64,000 nucleotides of DNA from JBQQPY01 sp052258065 (GCA_052258065.1 JBQQPY010000002.1:1426001-1490000); one strand, 5' to 3'. Positions 49,730 through 60,473 are shown, counted from the first letter of the stretch. Notes: generated by a model not told the origin, from the sequence alone. Translations and numbers: made by a program.

Positions 49730-50500
49730 AGCTTTCCTGTGGCTAAGTATTTTCGCAAGCCAAAAAGACAATCTGTAAGTTTTCCCCCATTGTTTATAAG
49801 TACAGGATGAATAGTTATCGGATATGCTTGACTAAAATCACACAAGAAACGTCGTACATTATTGGCGGTCTTAGTTTTGTAGAGACGGACAGAATCACTC
49901 AACATATAACCAAAAAAGATAACGTCATAAAATTTTATTTAGTATTTATGGAAGATATTTCATATCAAGATGCAGGCATTCAAGCTCATAGCCTTTAAAC
50001 GCTTTTTGCTTTCATTTTAGTTCTTTATCCCGCAAACGCTCTAATCCATGCCTGCGTAAACAGCGAGCAAGCGAGATCAAGATACGGCCGGTTCTAGCAT
50101 TTGCGTACAACCGCCAACAAATCGTCTCGTGGAAGAAAACTGTCTTCTGCAGGGAGACGGCTACGGTTTTCTGAGCTGGCGATAGCCTCGTCTATAAAAG
50201 ATAGAGAATATCGCCGCTCTTGAATACCATCTAATTCTTGTCATTTAGAAATGATCAGTGCAGAGATGCAAGCACGCTTAGCTAAAATAAATACTCGCTC
50301 ATTGCTTTCCTGAAGAGCGACTCTGATTTGTAGTTGTCTGACTATGAGGTCTAATCATTATGATATTTCCTCTCAATTACATCCCTTAGTAGGCATCTTG
50401 CCATCAAGAGAGCTGTGCGACGAGGGTCTCTAAAATAATCCGGAATCAAATAAACATTAAAAATTCTATAGCGAGTACTTGCCATGCCATTTCTAGCCAA
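49730..50500 (-). mobile_element. IS481-type relic, most of the transposase
   Basis: 49720-49905 in complement reads LYKTKTANNVRRFLCDFSQA and INNGGKLTDCLFGLRKYLAT; 50020-50260 is the N-terminal domain (REFL, CLRRHGL-like text); the 5' end lies near 50440. Stops throughout. Confidence 0.75.
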
Positions 50501-51069
50501 CATGCGCCTTGTCACCTATCCGAATTTAAGTATTCATTTCACTAACGTTATAACTTACGAGCACTGATACCGCGTGTCTTGGTGGCAGAATTAAAAATAT
50601 CCACAATGCGATACATCCTGTTGAGGATGTAACACTTTTCATTTATTTCGATTTATATTCCGCTAAGAAAAATTATAGTAATTTTTATTAGAAATTAACT
50701 TAATCGCTTGAGAGATTGCATTCGACAGCGCATTAACGATTCTTGCTAAAGCTTTTCTGAATAGTGATTTAGAAAATAATTAAAAATATCTAATTACTTA
50801 TTTAATCAGCTACTTCAACAGCGTGTATAGTATTTTGAGCGCTCTCAATGATGCCTCTGCCAAGAAACGCAATATCAGAGCTCTCACGTCATAAAGTAGG
50901 TTAAATCGATACTTAAAATTGACTAGATAATAAGGCTTATATTGGTTATGAATAGCCCGGCAAGTGCCCGTTATAACGTTTTTGACATTTCCCAGCAGAG
51001 TATTAATTCATTTGAACATGTCTATTTCCAGTGTGGCTTAATTTTGGCCGCATAAAATGCGTAATTAGG
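50495..51069. repeat. MITE-1 fragment, IS630-a scrap and a complete MITE-1
   Basis: 50495-50632 is the coding side of MITE-1 (CGCCTTGTCACCTATCCGAA, TGAGGATG). 50635-50789 is an IS630-a right-end scrap on the minus strand. 50790-51069 is a complete MITE-1 in reverse, CTAATTACTTATTTAATCAG to AAAATGCGTAATTAGG, with similar 8-mers AAAAATAT and GAAAATGT on its sides. Confidence 0.65.
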
Positions 51070-51601
51070 GAAAATGTGATGAAACACATAAGAGTTAAGA
51101 TTTCACCTTCTAAGCTGATAAAACATTCTAACTTTTTAAAAAAAGTTATTTATGGTTTCCTGCTTTTGGATAAGATGAAAAAAATCATGCTCAGAAGGAA
51201 GAGTTAAAAGATATAAGCTTTGTTACTTGCATGTTGAGATGAAATTTATTTCATAAATACTAAATGAAATCTTGCGATACTATCTTTTCGTCGCCATAGA
51301 TCGTGTGACTTGATAATTCTTTATCCATTTCTAAAAAGCTAAGACCCGACTAATACACGACGTTTCTTAGATAATCTTAGTTGATCATATCCCATATCTG
51401 TTAATAAATATAAATAGTTAATTTAGTAATTTAATGAGCATATAGAAGATATTCTTAATAGTCACCATTTTGTTCAGATAAGAGCTTTCGATTACACTCC
51501 ATCGATATATTTTTCTCTACAATCAGGAATTATCTCAATCAGCATTGATGAGTAAAACTTTAGTAGATGCAACGAAAGATTGATACAAAATCAAACCTGA
51601 G
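51070..51601 (+). mobile_element. IS481 relics and short unresolved repeats
   Basis: 51070-51140 repeats a stretch found after MITE-1 at 26415. 51215-51420 is the middle of IS481 on the plus strand (CGACGTTTCTTAGATAATCT). 51490-51600 is its 3' part (ATCAGGAATTATCTCAATCA). Confidence 0.55.
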
Positions 51602-52021
51602 TTATTCAAAAAACACACTATTTTCGGGATGTGACAGAATTTTATTCTTGAGCTTCCAGGCCGTATTGTAACTAACGCCCAACTCACGAGACAGCTGTAG
51701 CGCTGAGAAACCATTTTTACGTTGAGTCAAAAGGTAGATTGCAAGAAACCACGTCGTTAAAGGCAGGTGCGTAGCATGAAACATGGTGTTCGCAGTCAGC
51801 GAGGCTTGATGATGGCAACGATGACACTGGTAGACGCCCCGTGAAAGCTGACAACCAGTTGCGTTGTCGCAAACAGGACATATAAAACCCGAAGGCCAGC
51901 GTAGCTTAAGCAATGCCTCACGGCACTGCGTTTCACTACCATACAGCTCGAGAAACGCGAGCAAAGACAAACCCTGCTGAAACTGAATAAGATTGCAAGT
52001 CATCTGGGCATCTCCTAGCAA
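51602..52021 (-). pseudogene. IS1595-type transposase, N-terminal part only
   Basis: 139-codon open frame. Zinc-ribbon start LLKLRWPSGFICPVCDNATG with CPVC and YQCHRCHHQASLTANTMFHA, then FSALQLSRELGVSYNTAWKL, the helix-turn-helix-like part typical of IS1595 transposases. The DDE domain is missing; the frame stops after ENSVFFE. Upstream, 52025-52070 (TTTCTAATGTAGCTCAATCT) resembles the end region of MITE-1, which makes this a candidate source of the MITE-1 family. Confidence 0.8.
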
Positions 52022-52148
52022 ATTTTCAATTTCTAATGTAGCTCAATCTTGAGCCGTTTAAAGCATGCACTCTTTTGCTTTTGTGAAACCGGATTAATCA
52101 GCAATTAATACGCACCAGCACTTTTCCTTATGAGACTTCATCGACCGC

Positions 52149-53381
52149 TCAAGATCCGGGCTGGTCAATACGGCCTGCGCGCTTCGCCGGATACCAGCTT
52201 GCTAGCAGACTAAGCAAAAGCGCGGTGGCGAGTACGCTCGTGACATCTACCCAGTGCAGCTCGGTCGGCAGAAAATCGATAAAGTAAACGTCTCCGGACA
52301 GCAGACGGTGGCCCGACAAACGCTCCAGCCTCTTCACGAGCATGGTTAGATTAAGCGCTATCGACACGCCGATCAACACGCCGAGCGCGCTGCCGGTCAA
52401 GCCGGCTAGCAGGCCATACCAAATAAAAATAGCACGAGTCAGCCCGTCTTTCGTGCCGAGAGTGCGTAAAATTGCAATATCGGTGCTTTTATCTTTAACC
52501 GCCATCACTAGCGTCGAAAGAATATTAAAACAAGCGACACCCATTACTAGCGCCATCGCTAAGTACATAATGGCACGGATCATTTGAATATCGCGATACA
52601 TATAGCCGTATGTACTAATCCAGCTGCGAATTTTGACATAGACATTGGTCACTTCTCCCGCGTCCCGAACTAGTTTGTTTGCGCTGAAAACGTCACTGAC
52701 CTTAATAGCGATGCCGCCTATGTCTTCACCGCGCTGCAGATAGTTCTGGGCATCTGCTAGCGGCACCATCGCAAAATTATAATTTAGCTGACCATTCAGC
52801 GCCAAAATTCCGCTGACCTGTAAATGAATACGTTTTGGCTGTAGCAGCTTCATCTGTGGATCGCTATTAGGAATCATAACTGTAAGCCAATCGCCAGACT
52901 TGATCTGTAGCGTATCAGCCACTCCTTTACCCATAATGATTTGCTGTTGACCGGCCTGAAAACAAGACCAGTCATGGCCCTGAACATAGCGCGGCAAGAT
53001 GCTCAACCGCATTTCCAACAGAGGATCTACACCTTTAATCTGGATGGCCTGCAACTTGTCGTCACGCTTAACTAGGCCGGTAAAATTAAGATAGGGCGCG
53101 GCCGTAAGGATACCCGGCACCTGTTCGATGCGTTTTAATACCGCCGGCCAGTTGGCAAAAGGCGGATTCACCGGCTCAATCTCTCCGTGGGGCAGCGCCG
53201 CCAAAATACGGTTGTTTAACTCACGCTCGAACCCATTCATGGCGCTTAGGCCGATAATCAGCACTGCTACCCCCAGCGTAATGCCAATAGTCGAGATGAT
53301 CGAAATCAACGACACTATACGGCCCTGCCGGCGCCCCTGGCTGAAGCGACGCGCGATTTTCAACGATAGCGGCATTCTCAT
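52149..53381 (-). CDS. lolE: Lipoprotein-releasing system permease LolE, altered C-terminal end
   Basis: Inner-membrane subunit of LolCDE, which extracts lipoproteins for the outer membrane. 410 aa against 414 in E. coli. One N-terminal membrane helix (VSLISIISTIGITLGVAVLI), a periplasmic domain, then three helices (AIMYLAMALVMGVACFNILS, YGLLAGLTGSALGVLIGVSI, VLATALLLSLLASWYPAKRA). The family ends IDPARVLSGQ; here the end is RIDQPGS because one C is missing (complement of 52163-52164), and the next frame would read PARILSGR. ATGA overlap with lolD. Probably functional, as the change is beyond the last helix. Confidence 0.93.
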   Translation of the reverse strand: MRMPLSLKIARRFSQGRRQGRIVSLISIISTIGITLGVAVLIIGLSAMNGFERELNNRILAALPHGEIEPVNPPFANWPAVLKRIEQVPGILTAAPYLNFTGLVKRDDKLQAIQIKGVDPLLEMRLSILPRYVQGHDWSCFQAGQQQIIMGKGVADTLQIKSGDWLTVMIPNSDPQMKLLQPKRIHLQVSGILALNGQLNYNFAMVPLADAQNYLQRGEDIGGIAIKVSDVFSANKLVRDAGEVTNVYVKIRSWISTYGYMYRDIQMIRAIMYLAMALVMGVACFNILSTLVMAVKDKSTDIAILRTLGTKDGLTRAIFIWYGLLAGLTGSALGVLIGVSIALNLTMLVKRLERLSGHRLLSGDVYFIDFLPTELHWVDVTSVLATALLLSLLASWYPAKRAGRIDQPGS

Positions 53382-54067
53382 TGCGCGGCTTCCAGTAGCG
53401 TGCCATCCCGCATTTCTAACTGCCTATGGAGCCGCTTTGCCAGTTGAAGATCATGAGTCACTACTAGAAAAGCAGTGCCATGATGCATATTCAGATCGCA
53501 CAACACTTTAAAGATACTCTCAGCATTGCGCGGAGCCAGATTACCGGTGGGCTCGTCGGCTAGCACAAGCGCCGGATGATTTACGAGCGCGCGGGCGATA
53601 GCCACGCGCTGACGTTCGCCGCCAGAAAGTTCCGCAGGACGATGGAGACCACGCTTTTCAAGGCCTACTGCTGCCAGCATTTCTTGCGCTCTCTCTTTTG
53701 CTTGAGCCGATCGAGTATCGCCAATTAAAAGTGGCATCGCGACATTTTCCAGCGCGCTGAAATCCGGCAGTAAATGATGGAACTGATAGATAAAGCCCAA
53801 CCGCCGGTTACGCAATAACGCCCGTGCATCAGAAGAAAGCGTATTCATCGGCTGGCCTTCAAATATTACTTCGCCACCGGTCGGCGTATCCAGCCCGCCA
53901 AGCAAGTGTAATAGCGTGCTTTTGCCGGAACCGGAACTGCCGAGAATTGCCATCATTTCGCCGCGCTGCAGTGTGAAACTCACGTTACGTAATACATCGG
54001 TGCAAAGCTTACCCTCCTGATAACGTTTGCTAAGTTGGGAACAGCGTAACAAGGGAGCATTATTCAT
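53378..54067 (-). CDS. lolD: Lipoprotein-releasing system ATPase LolD
   Basis: ATPase of LolCDE. I choose the ATG at 54067 (MNNAPLLRCSQLSKRYQEGK), which overlaps the lolC end by 8 bases as in E. coli; the frame is open to 54103. Walker A AILGSSGSGKSTLLHLLGGL, LGFIYQFHHLLPDFSALENV (Q-loop), signature ELSGGERQRVAIARALVNHP, Walker B ALVLADEPTGN and the switch His in LVVTHDLQLAKRLHRQLEMR are all present. After ADEPTGNL, E. coli has DARN where this has APRN, so the D-loop Asp is replaced by Ala. 229 aa. Confidence 0.95.
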   Translation of the reverse strand: MNNAPLLRCSQLSKRYQEGKLCTDVLRNVSFTLQRGEMMAILGSSGSGKSTLLHLLGGLDTPTGGEVIFEGQPMNTLSSDARALLRNRRLGFIYQFHHLLPDFSALENVAMPLLIGDTRSAQAKERAQEMLAAVGLEKRGLHRPAELSGGERQRVAIARALVNHPALVLADEPTGNLAPRNAESIFKVLCDLNMHHGTAFLVVTHDLQLAKRLHRQLEMRDGTLLEAAQ

Positions 54068-55265
54068 ATTGTAAAGCCTCAGCGGGATGAGCAGCGGCGG
54101 CACGCCAGGAAGGATAAATCGTGGACAGCAGAGCTACGGCCATGGCCGACAGCGTGATGACTGCTACCTGCACCGGTTCGATTATAGCTACCGGCAAAGC
54201 GCTCCCGTCAAGCAGCGCCCCGAAGGCCGACTTTAGACGGCTTAATTGACTGGCTAGGAAGATACCGATACCTGCGCCCAGCAACACGCCGATAATGCTT
54301 GCACTAGCCCCCTGGGCGATAAACATCAGCATAACCTGCCGGCGATTCAGTCCCTGTGTCTGCAAAATAGCCACCTCGCGCTGTTTTTCCATTACCTGTA
54401 GTCCGAGCAAGCTGATAACATTAAATGCCGCCACCGCGACGATCAGGCTTAATAGGAGGCCTATCATATTTTTTTCCATACGCACAGCCTCAAACAATTG
54501 CCCCTTGCGTTCGCGCCAATCGTGCCATACCAGACCATCCGGTAAAGACTGCATGCTCAAGCGATCTACCGCCAGAGGCTGCTCTAACCACAAACGCCAA
54601 CCGGTAACATAGCCGGCGGGATAGCGCATCAAGCGCACCGCATCCTGCTGATTAACTAGCAGTTGGTAGCTATCGACTTCGCTGTTGGCGGAAAAAGTAC
54701 CGACCACGGTGAATATCCGCTGGCTAGGAATACGCCCCATCGGGGTGAATTGACTGGCCCAAGGCACCATCAACCGCAATACATCACCACGCTTCACGCC
54801 GAGCACGGCGGCCAGTTTATTCCCCAGAATCACCCGGTATTGCCCGGTTAACAAGTCATCTTGCCAGGCTTCCTGCATATGGTGCGACAGCGGTTCGAAA
54901 TCCCCTGGATTGACGCCAATCATCACGCCCACCGCCAGACTACGCGCGCTTTGCAGTACGACATCTCCGGTGCTCAGCGGTGCCACGCGCGTTATCCCGG
55001 CAAGCGCTTCTGGCACCGAGGCCGGAATACGTTTAGGATCAAGCCGCCTCTCAGAGGTAGTCAACAGCACGTGAGGCATTAAGCCAAGAATATTGCTCTC
55101 CAGTTCACGCTCAAGACCGTTCATTACTGATAACACTACTACCATCGCCATTACTCCAAACGTGATGGCGATGGTAGAGAACCAGGATACAAAACGACCA
55201 AATCCGTCTGATCCCTGTCTACGCATGTAACGAAGGCTAATATATAATATGACAGGTTGATACAT
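54060..55265 (-). CDS. lolC: Lipoprotein-releasing system permease LolC
   Basis: Second permease of LolCDE. The ATG at 55265 gives MYQPVILYISLRYMRRQGSD, as E. coli LolC (MYQPVALFIGLRYMRG); the frame extends 16 codons upstream without homology. N-terminal helix FSTIAITFGVMAMVVVLSVM, periplasmic loop with the conserved ASQFTPMGRIPSQRIF, and C-terminal helices LLSLIVAVAAFNVISLLGLQ, GASASIIGVLLGAGIGIFLA and ITLSAMAVALLSTIYPSWRA. 401 aa. First gene of lolC-lolD-lolE, all overlapping. 55266-55480 shows no other gene. Confidence 0.95.
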   Translation of the reverse strand: MYQPVILYISLRYMRRQGSDGFGRFVSWFSTIAITFGVMAMVVVLSVMNGLERELESNILGLMPHVLLTTSERRLDPKRIPASVPEALAGITRVAPLSTGDVVLQSARSLAVGVMIGVNPGDFEPLSHHMQEAWQDDLLTGQYRVILGNKLAAVLGVKRGDVLRLMVPWASQFTPMGRIPSQRIFTVVGTFSANSEVDSYQLLVNQQDAVRLMRYPAGYVTGWRLWLEQPLAVDRLSMQSLPDGLVWHDWRERKGQLFEAVRMEKNMIGLLLSLIVAVAAFNVISLLGLQVMEKQREVAILQTQGLNRRQVMLMFIAQGASASIIGVLLGAGIGIFLASQLSRLKSAFGALLDGSALPVAIIEPVQVAVITLSAMAVALLSTIYPSWRAAAAHPAEALQYE

Positions 55266-55479
55266 TGATTTTCGTCTAGGTAAAGTTGTAAAAACACAGT
55301 AATCAGTGATCATAAAGGGTCGTATGGTATTAGGGAACCATTAAGCGCTGCAACGATTGGCTTTTATTCCCGCAAGCACAAACATTTTGGCTATCGTTTC
55401 GCCGCTACGGCTTCTACTGCAGGCCGTTCTGCAACGGCTGCATGATGTGAAAAAGAGATTTACTATTATCTATTACATT

Positions 55480-55930
55480 CCGAAAGGAAATATCGTTGCT
55501 TTTTGAATGATCCATGTTTGATATTGCACTAATATTTTATAAACCATAATAGAGCTTTATTGCCTAATGCTAATTAAAACAATTCCTGATTGTAGAGGCA
55601 GATATGTTGGTGCAGCGTAATTCTAGTTTCTTCGCTAGAATAGAAACAATGTCTTTGCAAGACATATTCTATAGGCGCATTAAATCGCTTAGCCATACTG
55701 ATCGTTGTTGAAACCACAAGAGAGTTCGATAAGTAACCATACACGTATCTATAATAACCAATCTCTGTATCAAAAAACGCTACACAGCGCGACGACGCCG
55801 TTTCTAGCGCCATATCAGTCAAGAAGCTTGCTTTGCTAACGCATCTGCATGCAGAAATCTCAGAACACGTTTATAAGTACTTTTTCTCCTCGCATGCTTT
55901 TGGCATAATGACGTATTTACAATCGTGATT
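55480..55930 (-). mobile_element. IS481 3' relic and a repeat of unknown class
   Basis: ACATTCCGAAAGGAAATATC near 55477 is an IS481 end; 55574-55700 in complement has YVLQRHCFYSSEETRITLHQ and HICLYNQEL. 55740-55930 repeats the unknown class seen at 49440-49725. Confidence 0.65.
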
Positions 55931-55934
55931 CTGC

Positions 55935-56240
55935 ATCAAGTTAGGGATAAATACAAAATTAGTTAAAAGAAAAATAAAATTAAAAAGTCTGATTATTTAT
56001 GATCAAGTAATCAGTATTACTTTTTCTCAAAAGCAGAATCATTAGATCTTAACACAGAAAAGCTAAGTAAAAAATAATCTTAAATATAATAACACACATG
56101 AGATCTAAGCTCTCATATTCTGAGCCAACCAAACAGCTTCACTAGCTATATTTTAAAAAAGCAAAAAATTTATTTATGATTTTTTTTCGGTAAGATAAAA
56201 GATGAAAGATGAAAGGAAGATCATGTTGGGAATGATGGCT
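55935..56240 (-). repeat. MITE-2, complete or nearly complete copy in reverse
   Basis: Starts GTGATTCTGCATCAAGTTAG and ends GATCATGTTGGGAATGATGG, the two MITE-2 ends in reverse. The 9-mers next to it (TTTACAATC and CTAAAATC) are similar, a possible decayed target duplication. No MITE-1 inside. Confidence 0.6.
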
Positions 56241-56279
56241 AAAATCACTGATTTTAATAACACTATTTTACTTAGCGTG

Positions 56280-57795
56280 AAAATGGCTACTGCCTCCTGG
56301 GGGCGCAGCCTTGTCTGCAAACTACGGAGAACATAGCTATGATGCTTAGTAATATCGAAACAATCAGCTCAGAAATGCGATAATATTTAGCTAAAATAGA
56401 CTCCGACTCTTTGCTTAGTTGAAGAGCGGCCCTGATTTTAGGTTTTATAGTTGCCTAATCATGGAGCCTAATCATCATAATATTTTGCTTTCTACTATAT
56501 TTTTCATAAGCCATCTTAGCATGAACAGGCTGTGCGACGAAAGTCTTATGATGATTCGAATCCAAACAGTGATTTTTTATAGGGCATCTATCGAGCGACT
56601 CGATCGATTTTTATCCGCCTCCACAACGCCAAGATCACGACTCATGCAAGACGTTTACTGCGTAATCTTAATCGAGAATGTCTTATCGTTATTCATCGAG
56701 CACTTGCAGATAATGAAAAAATTTACAGATCTTTTTGGCCCATGAAAACGATCAGCTACCGGGAAACATGAATTCGAACTCTTATGTGCAGAGCTTGACA
56801 TAGAACATTGCCTTGGCCTACATCAATGCACCCAGAAACGAATAGTATGGTCAAACTGATTTAATGGTCGTATAGAAGATGTTTTATAAAGCTACGATTT
56901 CTATTCTGGAAAAAAGCTTGAGATCAGTCCGAACTAACACGCCTGACTTTATAATCAAGATTTGCCTCAATCAGTATTGAAGCAGTAAAACTCTGTTACG
57001 GTCTATCAAATCTTAGCACCAAATCACGCCTAAATTGTTCAAAGGAATCATACTGCCTTCCTAGATATAATGTTTTCACAGGCGAAAAGACGATCTGTAA
57101 ATCCTTTGCTATTTTTTATAAGCACCTATAGCCATAAAAAATGTTCGATTAAGATCACGCAAGAAACGTAGTGCATTAGCCGATAACCTTAGCTTTATAA
57201 AAACACATAAAATACATTGATTCGCTTGATTTATACCTACGTAAAGAGGGCGTCATGAAGTTTTATTTAGTATTTGTAGAATATATTTCACATCAAAATA
57301 CAGGAAACCAAGCTGATAGCTTTTACATGCCCTATGTTTTAGTTTTGGTGCTTTTTTCTTCACGTCACGCAAACGCCCAAATTTATACCCATATAAACAT
57401 CGAAGTAGGCCAGCTCAAGATACGGCAGGTTTTAAGAATGCACTAATGACCGCTAACAGATTATTTAGTTAGAGAAAAAGGTCTTCCATAAAAAAATTAC
57501 CACTGCTTCTTGAACAGGCCACAGTGAGGGCTGCAAACGACGGGAAGCATGGTTATGATCTTGAAGACTATCTCATTTTAGTACCTAAAACGGTCAGTTT
57601 AGAGATACTATAACGCTTAGCTAAAGTAGATGCTGCCTCATTACTTTCTTAAAGAGCGCTCTAATCTTAGGTTTGATGGTTGCACAAAGATAGAGCTAGT
57701 TATGATGGTATTTTACCATTAATTATATCTCTAAATATATTTCTTTCCACAAACAGAGCTATACAATGAGAGCTTTCATAATAATCTGAGACAAA
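56280..57795. mobile_element. Three IS481-type relics
   Basis: 56280-56565 is the 5' part on the minus strand; 56570-57040 the middle and 3' part on the plus strand (GACTCATGCAAGACGTTTAC, AATCAAGATTTGCCTCAATC); 57045-57795 most of another copy on the minus strand (CAAGAAACGTAGTGCATTAG, TCACGTCACGCAAACGCCCA, ATAATAATCTGAGAC-type 5' end). All full of stops. Confidence 0.7.
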
Positions 57796-57799
57796 ATAA

Positions 57800-58560
57800 G
57801 CAACCTGCCTTAATTGGTTATAACTAATTGATTGTATTTTTTTATTTTTTGCTAATTCCTATACTCATTCCTAATGTGTGTGCAAAATGATTGATTTATT
57901 TATGAGCTTCCCCTTTCGGCAAGAGGAAAAGAAAGATTAGGCATAGAATAACGAGCATATAATAATAAAAGACGTCCGAAAACGTGCCAGCGTCCGGATG
58001 CTTACCGATTTTGTCTTGAAAGATATTCTTTTACTTGTCTAGAACAGGCGCAGGAGGCTTATGCCTAAACCGACGAATCTATTCTCGCGACTAACGACCG
58101 CAGTAAAATTTTACTATAGACAAACTATACTAACTCACAAGACGTAATAAAAAGTCCAGTGGCTTGTGTTTCCTTAAAAGTCCTAATTTCTAGACCTCCT
58201 TACTCTATCTAAAAAACCAAAATACATTAAAACACTCCTCATGTTAATAAGCTTTAGTCTGATGATTTATGCCGCTCTCAAACATCATATACATAATGCT
58301 TTGGCGATTTAAGGACGTAATGCGATAGATAGGAAGAAAAACTGACTTAAAAACTGACAGCACATGCGGTTTTTCTTTATTGTTATAGGAGTGACAACTT
58401 CAATATTGGTAACAAACGCCAGCAAGCATCTAACCTCAATTCCGTTCACAAGACTCTGATTGATGCACTAGATGACTGATCCTGTCGACCTGACTCCTAA
58501 ATTAGGTGGTCAAATGACAGATTAAAAATCTGATTGTAAAAACCGCCACCCTTCCCTTCA
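57800..58560. other. MITE-2 right-part fragment, then unrecognised DNA
   Basis: 57810-57895 has the MITE-2 right part (GGTTATAACTAATTGATTGT). 57900-58560 holds no frame over 60 codons and no recognised repeat; this is the longest stretch in the window that I cannot assign at all. Confidence 0.4.
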
Positions 58561-58564
58561 TTTA

Positions 58565-59160
58565 ATTCTTCTTTTTTCTTATTAAAAGCAGGGAAAATAA
58601 ATAAATTATTTATTTTTCAAAAATATAGATATTTAGACTATTTTGTAAGCCGAGAGAGTAAGCTCTTAAATCTCATGTGTTTATCATATTTTTAATTCTT
58701 TTTGCTTGGCTGAAAGGTTTCTATATTAAGCCGTAGTAATTCTAGCTTTGAGAAAACAGTGACACTGATCATTTAATTACTTGATTACGCATCTTACCCC
58801 CTAAGTTTAAGCTACGCCGGAAATAGACGCTTTTAAATGGATGAATACTCTGCTGGAAAATATAAAAAATGCTATAATCTGCACTCACAATGCGCGACCA
58901 ACATACATCTCGTTATATGATTTCAGTATCGATTGCACTAAATCAATGACCTAGGATCATTGACACTGTGCTTCTTGAGAAGCAGCACTAAAAGCATCGA
59001 GAATGTATATAGATTTTTAAGGCTAGCTGAGATAAAATTTATAATCAGGTTTAATTATGAATAACTAGAGTAACTAGCCTTAGTGCGTTGTAGCTCATTG
59101 ATTGTATTTATTTCACTAATTTTTATATTTATTCCCGATTTAGATGCGGCATGAAAATTT
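58565..59160 (+). repeat. MITE-2 carrying a complete MITE-1 (58780-59049)
   Basis: MITE-2 runs from about 58565 (TTCATTTAATTCTTC) to 58779 and from 59050 to 59160 (TTTAGATGCGGCATGAAAAT). In between MITE-1 spans 270 bp, CTTGATTACGCATCTTACCC to AAATTTATAATCAGG, flanked by TTTAATTA on both sides (58772-58779 and 59050-59057). Confidence 0.75.
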
Positions 59161-59287
59161 ATTTATACTTTTCTTCTTTATCGATAATATAAAAAAGCAG
59201 GAACGAAGTGATAACTAAATATAACTTACTGCATTTCTATAAAAAAATAGTAAATCTCTTGGAGATCTTTTAGTTTATTTACCTAAA

Positions 59288-59635
59288 TCAGTAAGCGACG
59301 TTTCCCAAGTTAACAACTAAATAACCATCTTCCGATAAATTTATATTTTTAATACGGAAATAATAAATAAATACATTGCCATAAAAACCTTTTTCCTTAA
59401 ACAGCAGACGTGGAGTGCGAATGTAAGCCAAATAAAACACGATCAGTCCTAGAATTAAAATCAGAGTAGAGGCAAAAATCCTGCCGCGGCTCGTGATATT
59501 TTTATACAGTAGCATCAGCAGCAAAACGATAAAAATCAGACTGTGCAGCGCGGAATCTACAACAAACTCATCAAAGACGGCAAATAACAGAGCAACAACA
59601 GTTATTATCAGTAAGCGGATATCGGTAACCGTTAC
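59288..59635 (-). pseudogene. yobD: yobD relic (DUF986 inner-membrane protein)
   Basis: Follows manZ in E. coli; small membrane protein of unknown role, 152 aa. Here TVTDIRLLIITVVALLFAVF, HSLIFIVLLLMLLYKNITSR, IVFYLAYIRTPRLLFKEKGF and FIYYFRIKNINLSEDGYLVV match, but the start codon position reads GTA, about 20 residues after the first helix are missing, and near the end a lost A (complement of 59301-59303) turns NLGKRRLLI into NLGNVAY and a stop. Confidence 0.85.
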
Positions 59636-59652
59636 ACCTTCCCTTAAAAAAG

Positions 59653-59680
59653 TAAAAAACCGAGGCAATTTCCCCCGGTT
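59653..59680 (-). terminator. Intrinsic terminator after manZ
   Basis: On the minus strand AACCGGGG pairs with CCTCGGTT (8 bp, one G-T pair) around a short loop, followed by TTTTTT. It lies 15 bases after the manZ stop. Confidence 0.7.
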
Positions 59681-59694
59681 TGATACCGGCATGC

Positions 59695-60473
59695 TTACAA
59701 AGCCAACAGCCCAACCCAGTAGCCGAAGATACCTATCACGAAGAAGCTTATAATAATCCACAGCGCGTTCACTTTCCGGCGCAGGAGCCACATACAACCA
59801 AAAGTAAGTAGTAGCGGCACCAGCCCCGGCATCAGTTGATCCAGTATTGTCTGGACGGTGGTGGCGGTGGTTTGCCCTTCGGTGTTGGTGATACGGGACA
59901 CCACAAAGGGGATATTGACGTGGGTCCATTTATTAACCAAGGCCCCCATAACAAATAGACCGAGAATGGACGCCCCTTCGGTTAATTTTTGCAGGAAGCC
60001 TCCGCCCATATCGTTGACGATATTGATCCCTTTACGGTATCCATACGCCACGCCGTAATAACGGGTAGCGAGGCGCACTAAGTTGAATAAAACCGTACGG
60101 TACCCCAGAAAATCGGGTCGCCAACCCCGGCAAGAGGCCCCATTAAACCGACTTTAATGCCATTGATGGCGGCGTCATCAATCACCGAGCCATTGGCGCG
60201 CTGTTCTTCCATCGCCATGCTAACGCCTAATACCGGCGCGGCCACATAAGGATGAGTGTTAAAGAACTCCAGATGCCGTTTAATCGCCTGCTTGCGATCA
60301 TCGTTATTTTCCGGATACAAGCGACGAATCGCCGGCACCATCGAGAAACAAAAACCGAGCGCCTGCATACGCTCAAAGTTCCAGGATCCCTGGAAAAGAT
60401 TAGAGCGGATAAATACACTGCGTATATCACCGGGCGTCAGTTTCTTTTGACTTCTATCTGTAGTATAGATCAT
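59695..60473 (-). pseudogene. manZ: manZ with internal deletion (mannose PTS EIID)
   Basis: Membrane subunit IID of the mannose/glucose PTS permease, 283 aa in E. coli. N-terminal part MIYTTDRSQKKLTPGDIRSV to GLMGPLAGVGDPIFWGTVR in one frame, then VLFNLVRLATRYYGVAYGYR to IIISFFVIGIFGYWVGLLAL in another. About 24 residues (the helix after GTVRP) are lost at 60078-60090, and the loss is not a multiple of three. First frame ends FYST. Certainly inactive as a full subunit. Confidence 0.9.

Noticed and set aside
59288..59929. 213-codon frame resembling a new membrane protein
   Set aside because: The first 90 codons are the wrong frame of manZ; only the second half is real and is the yobD relic.
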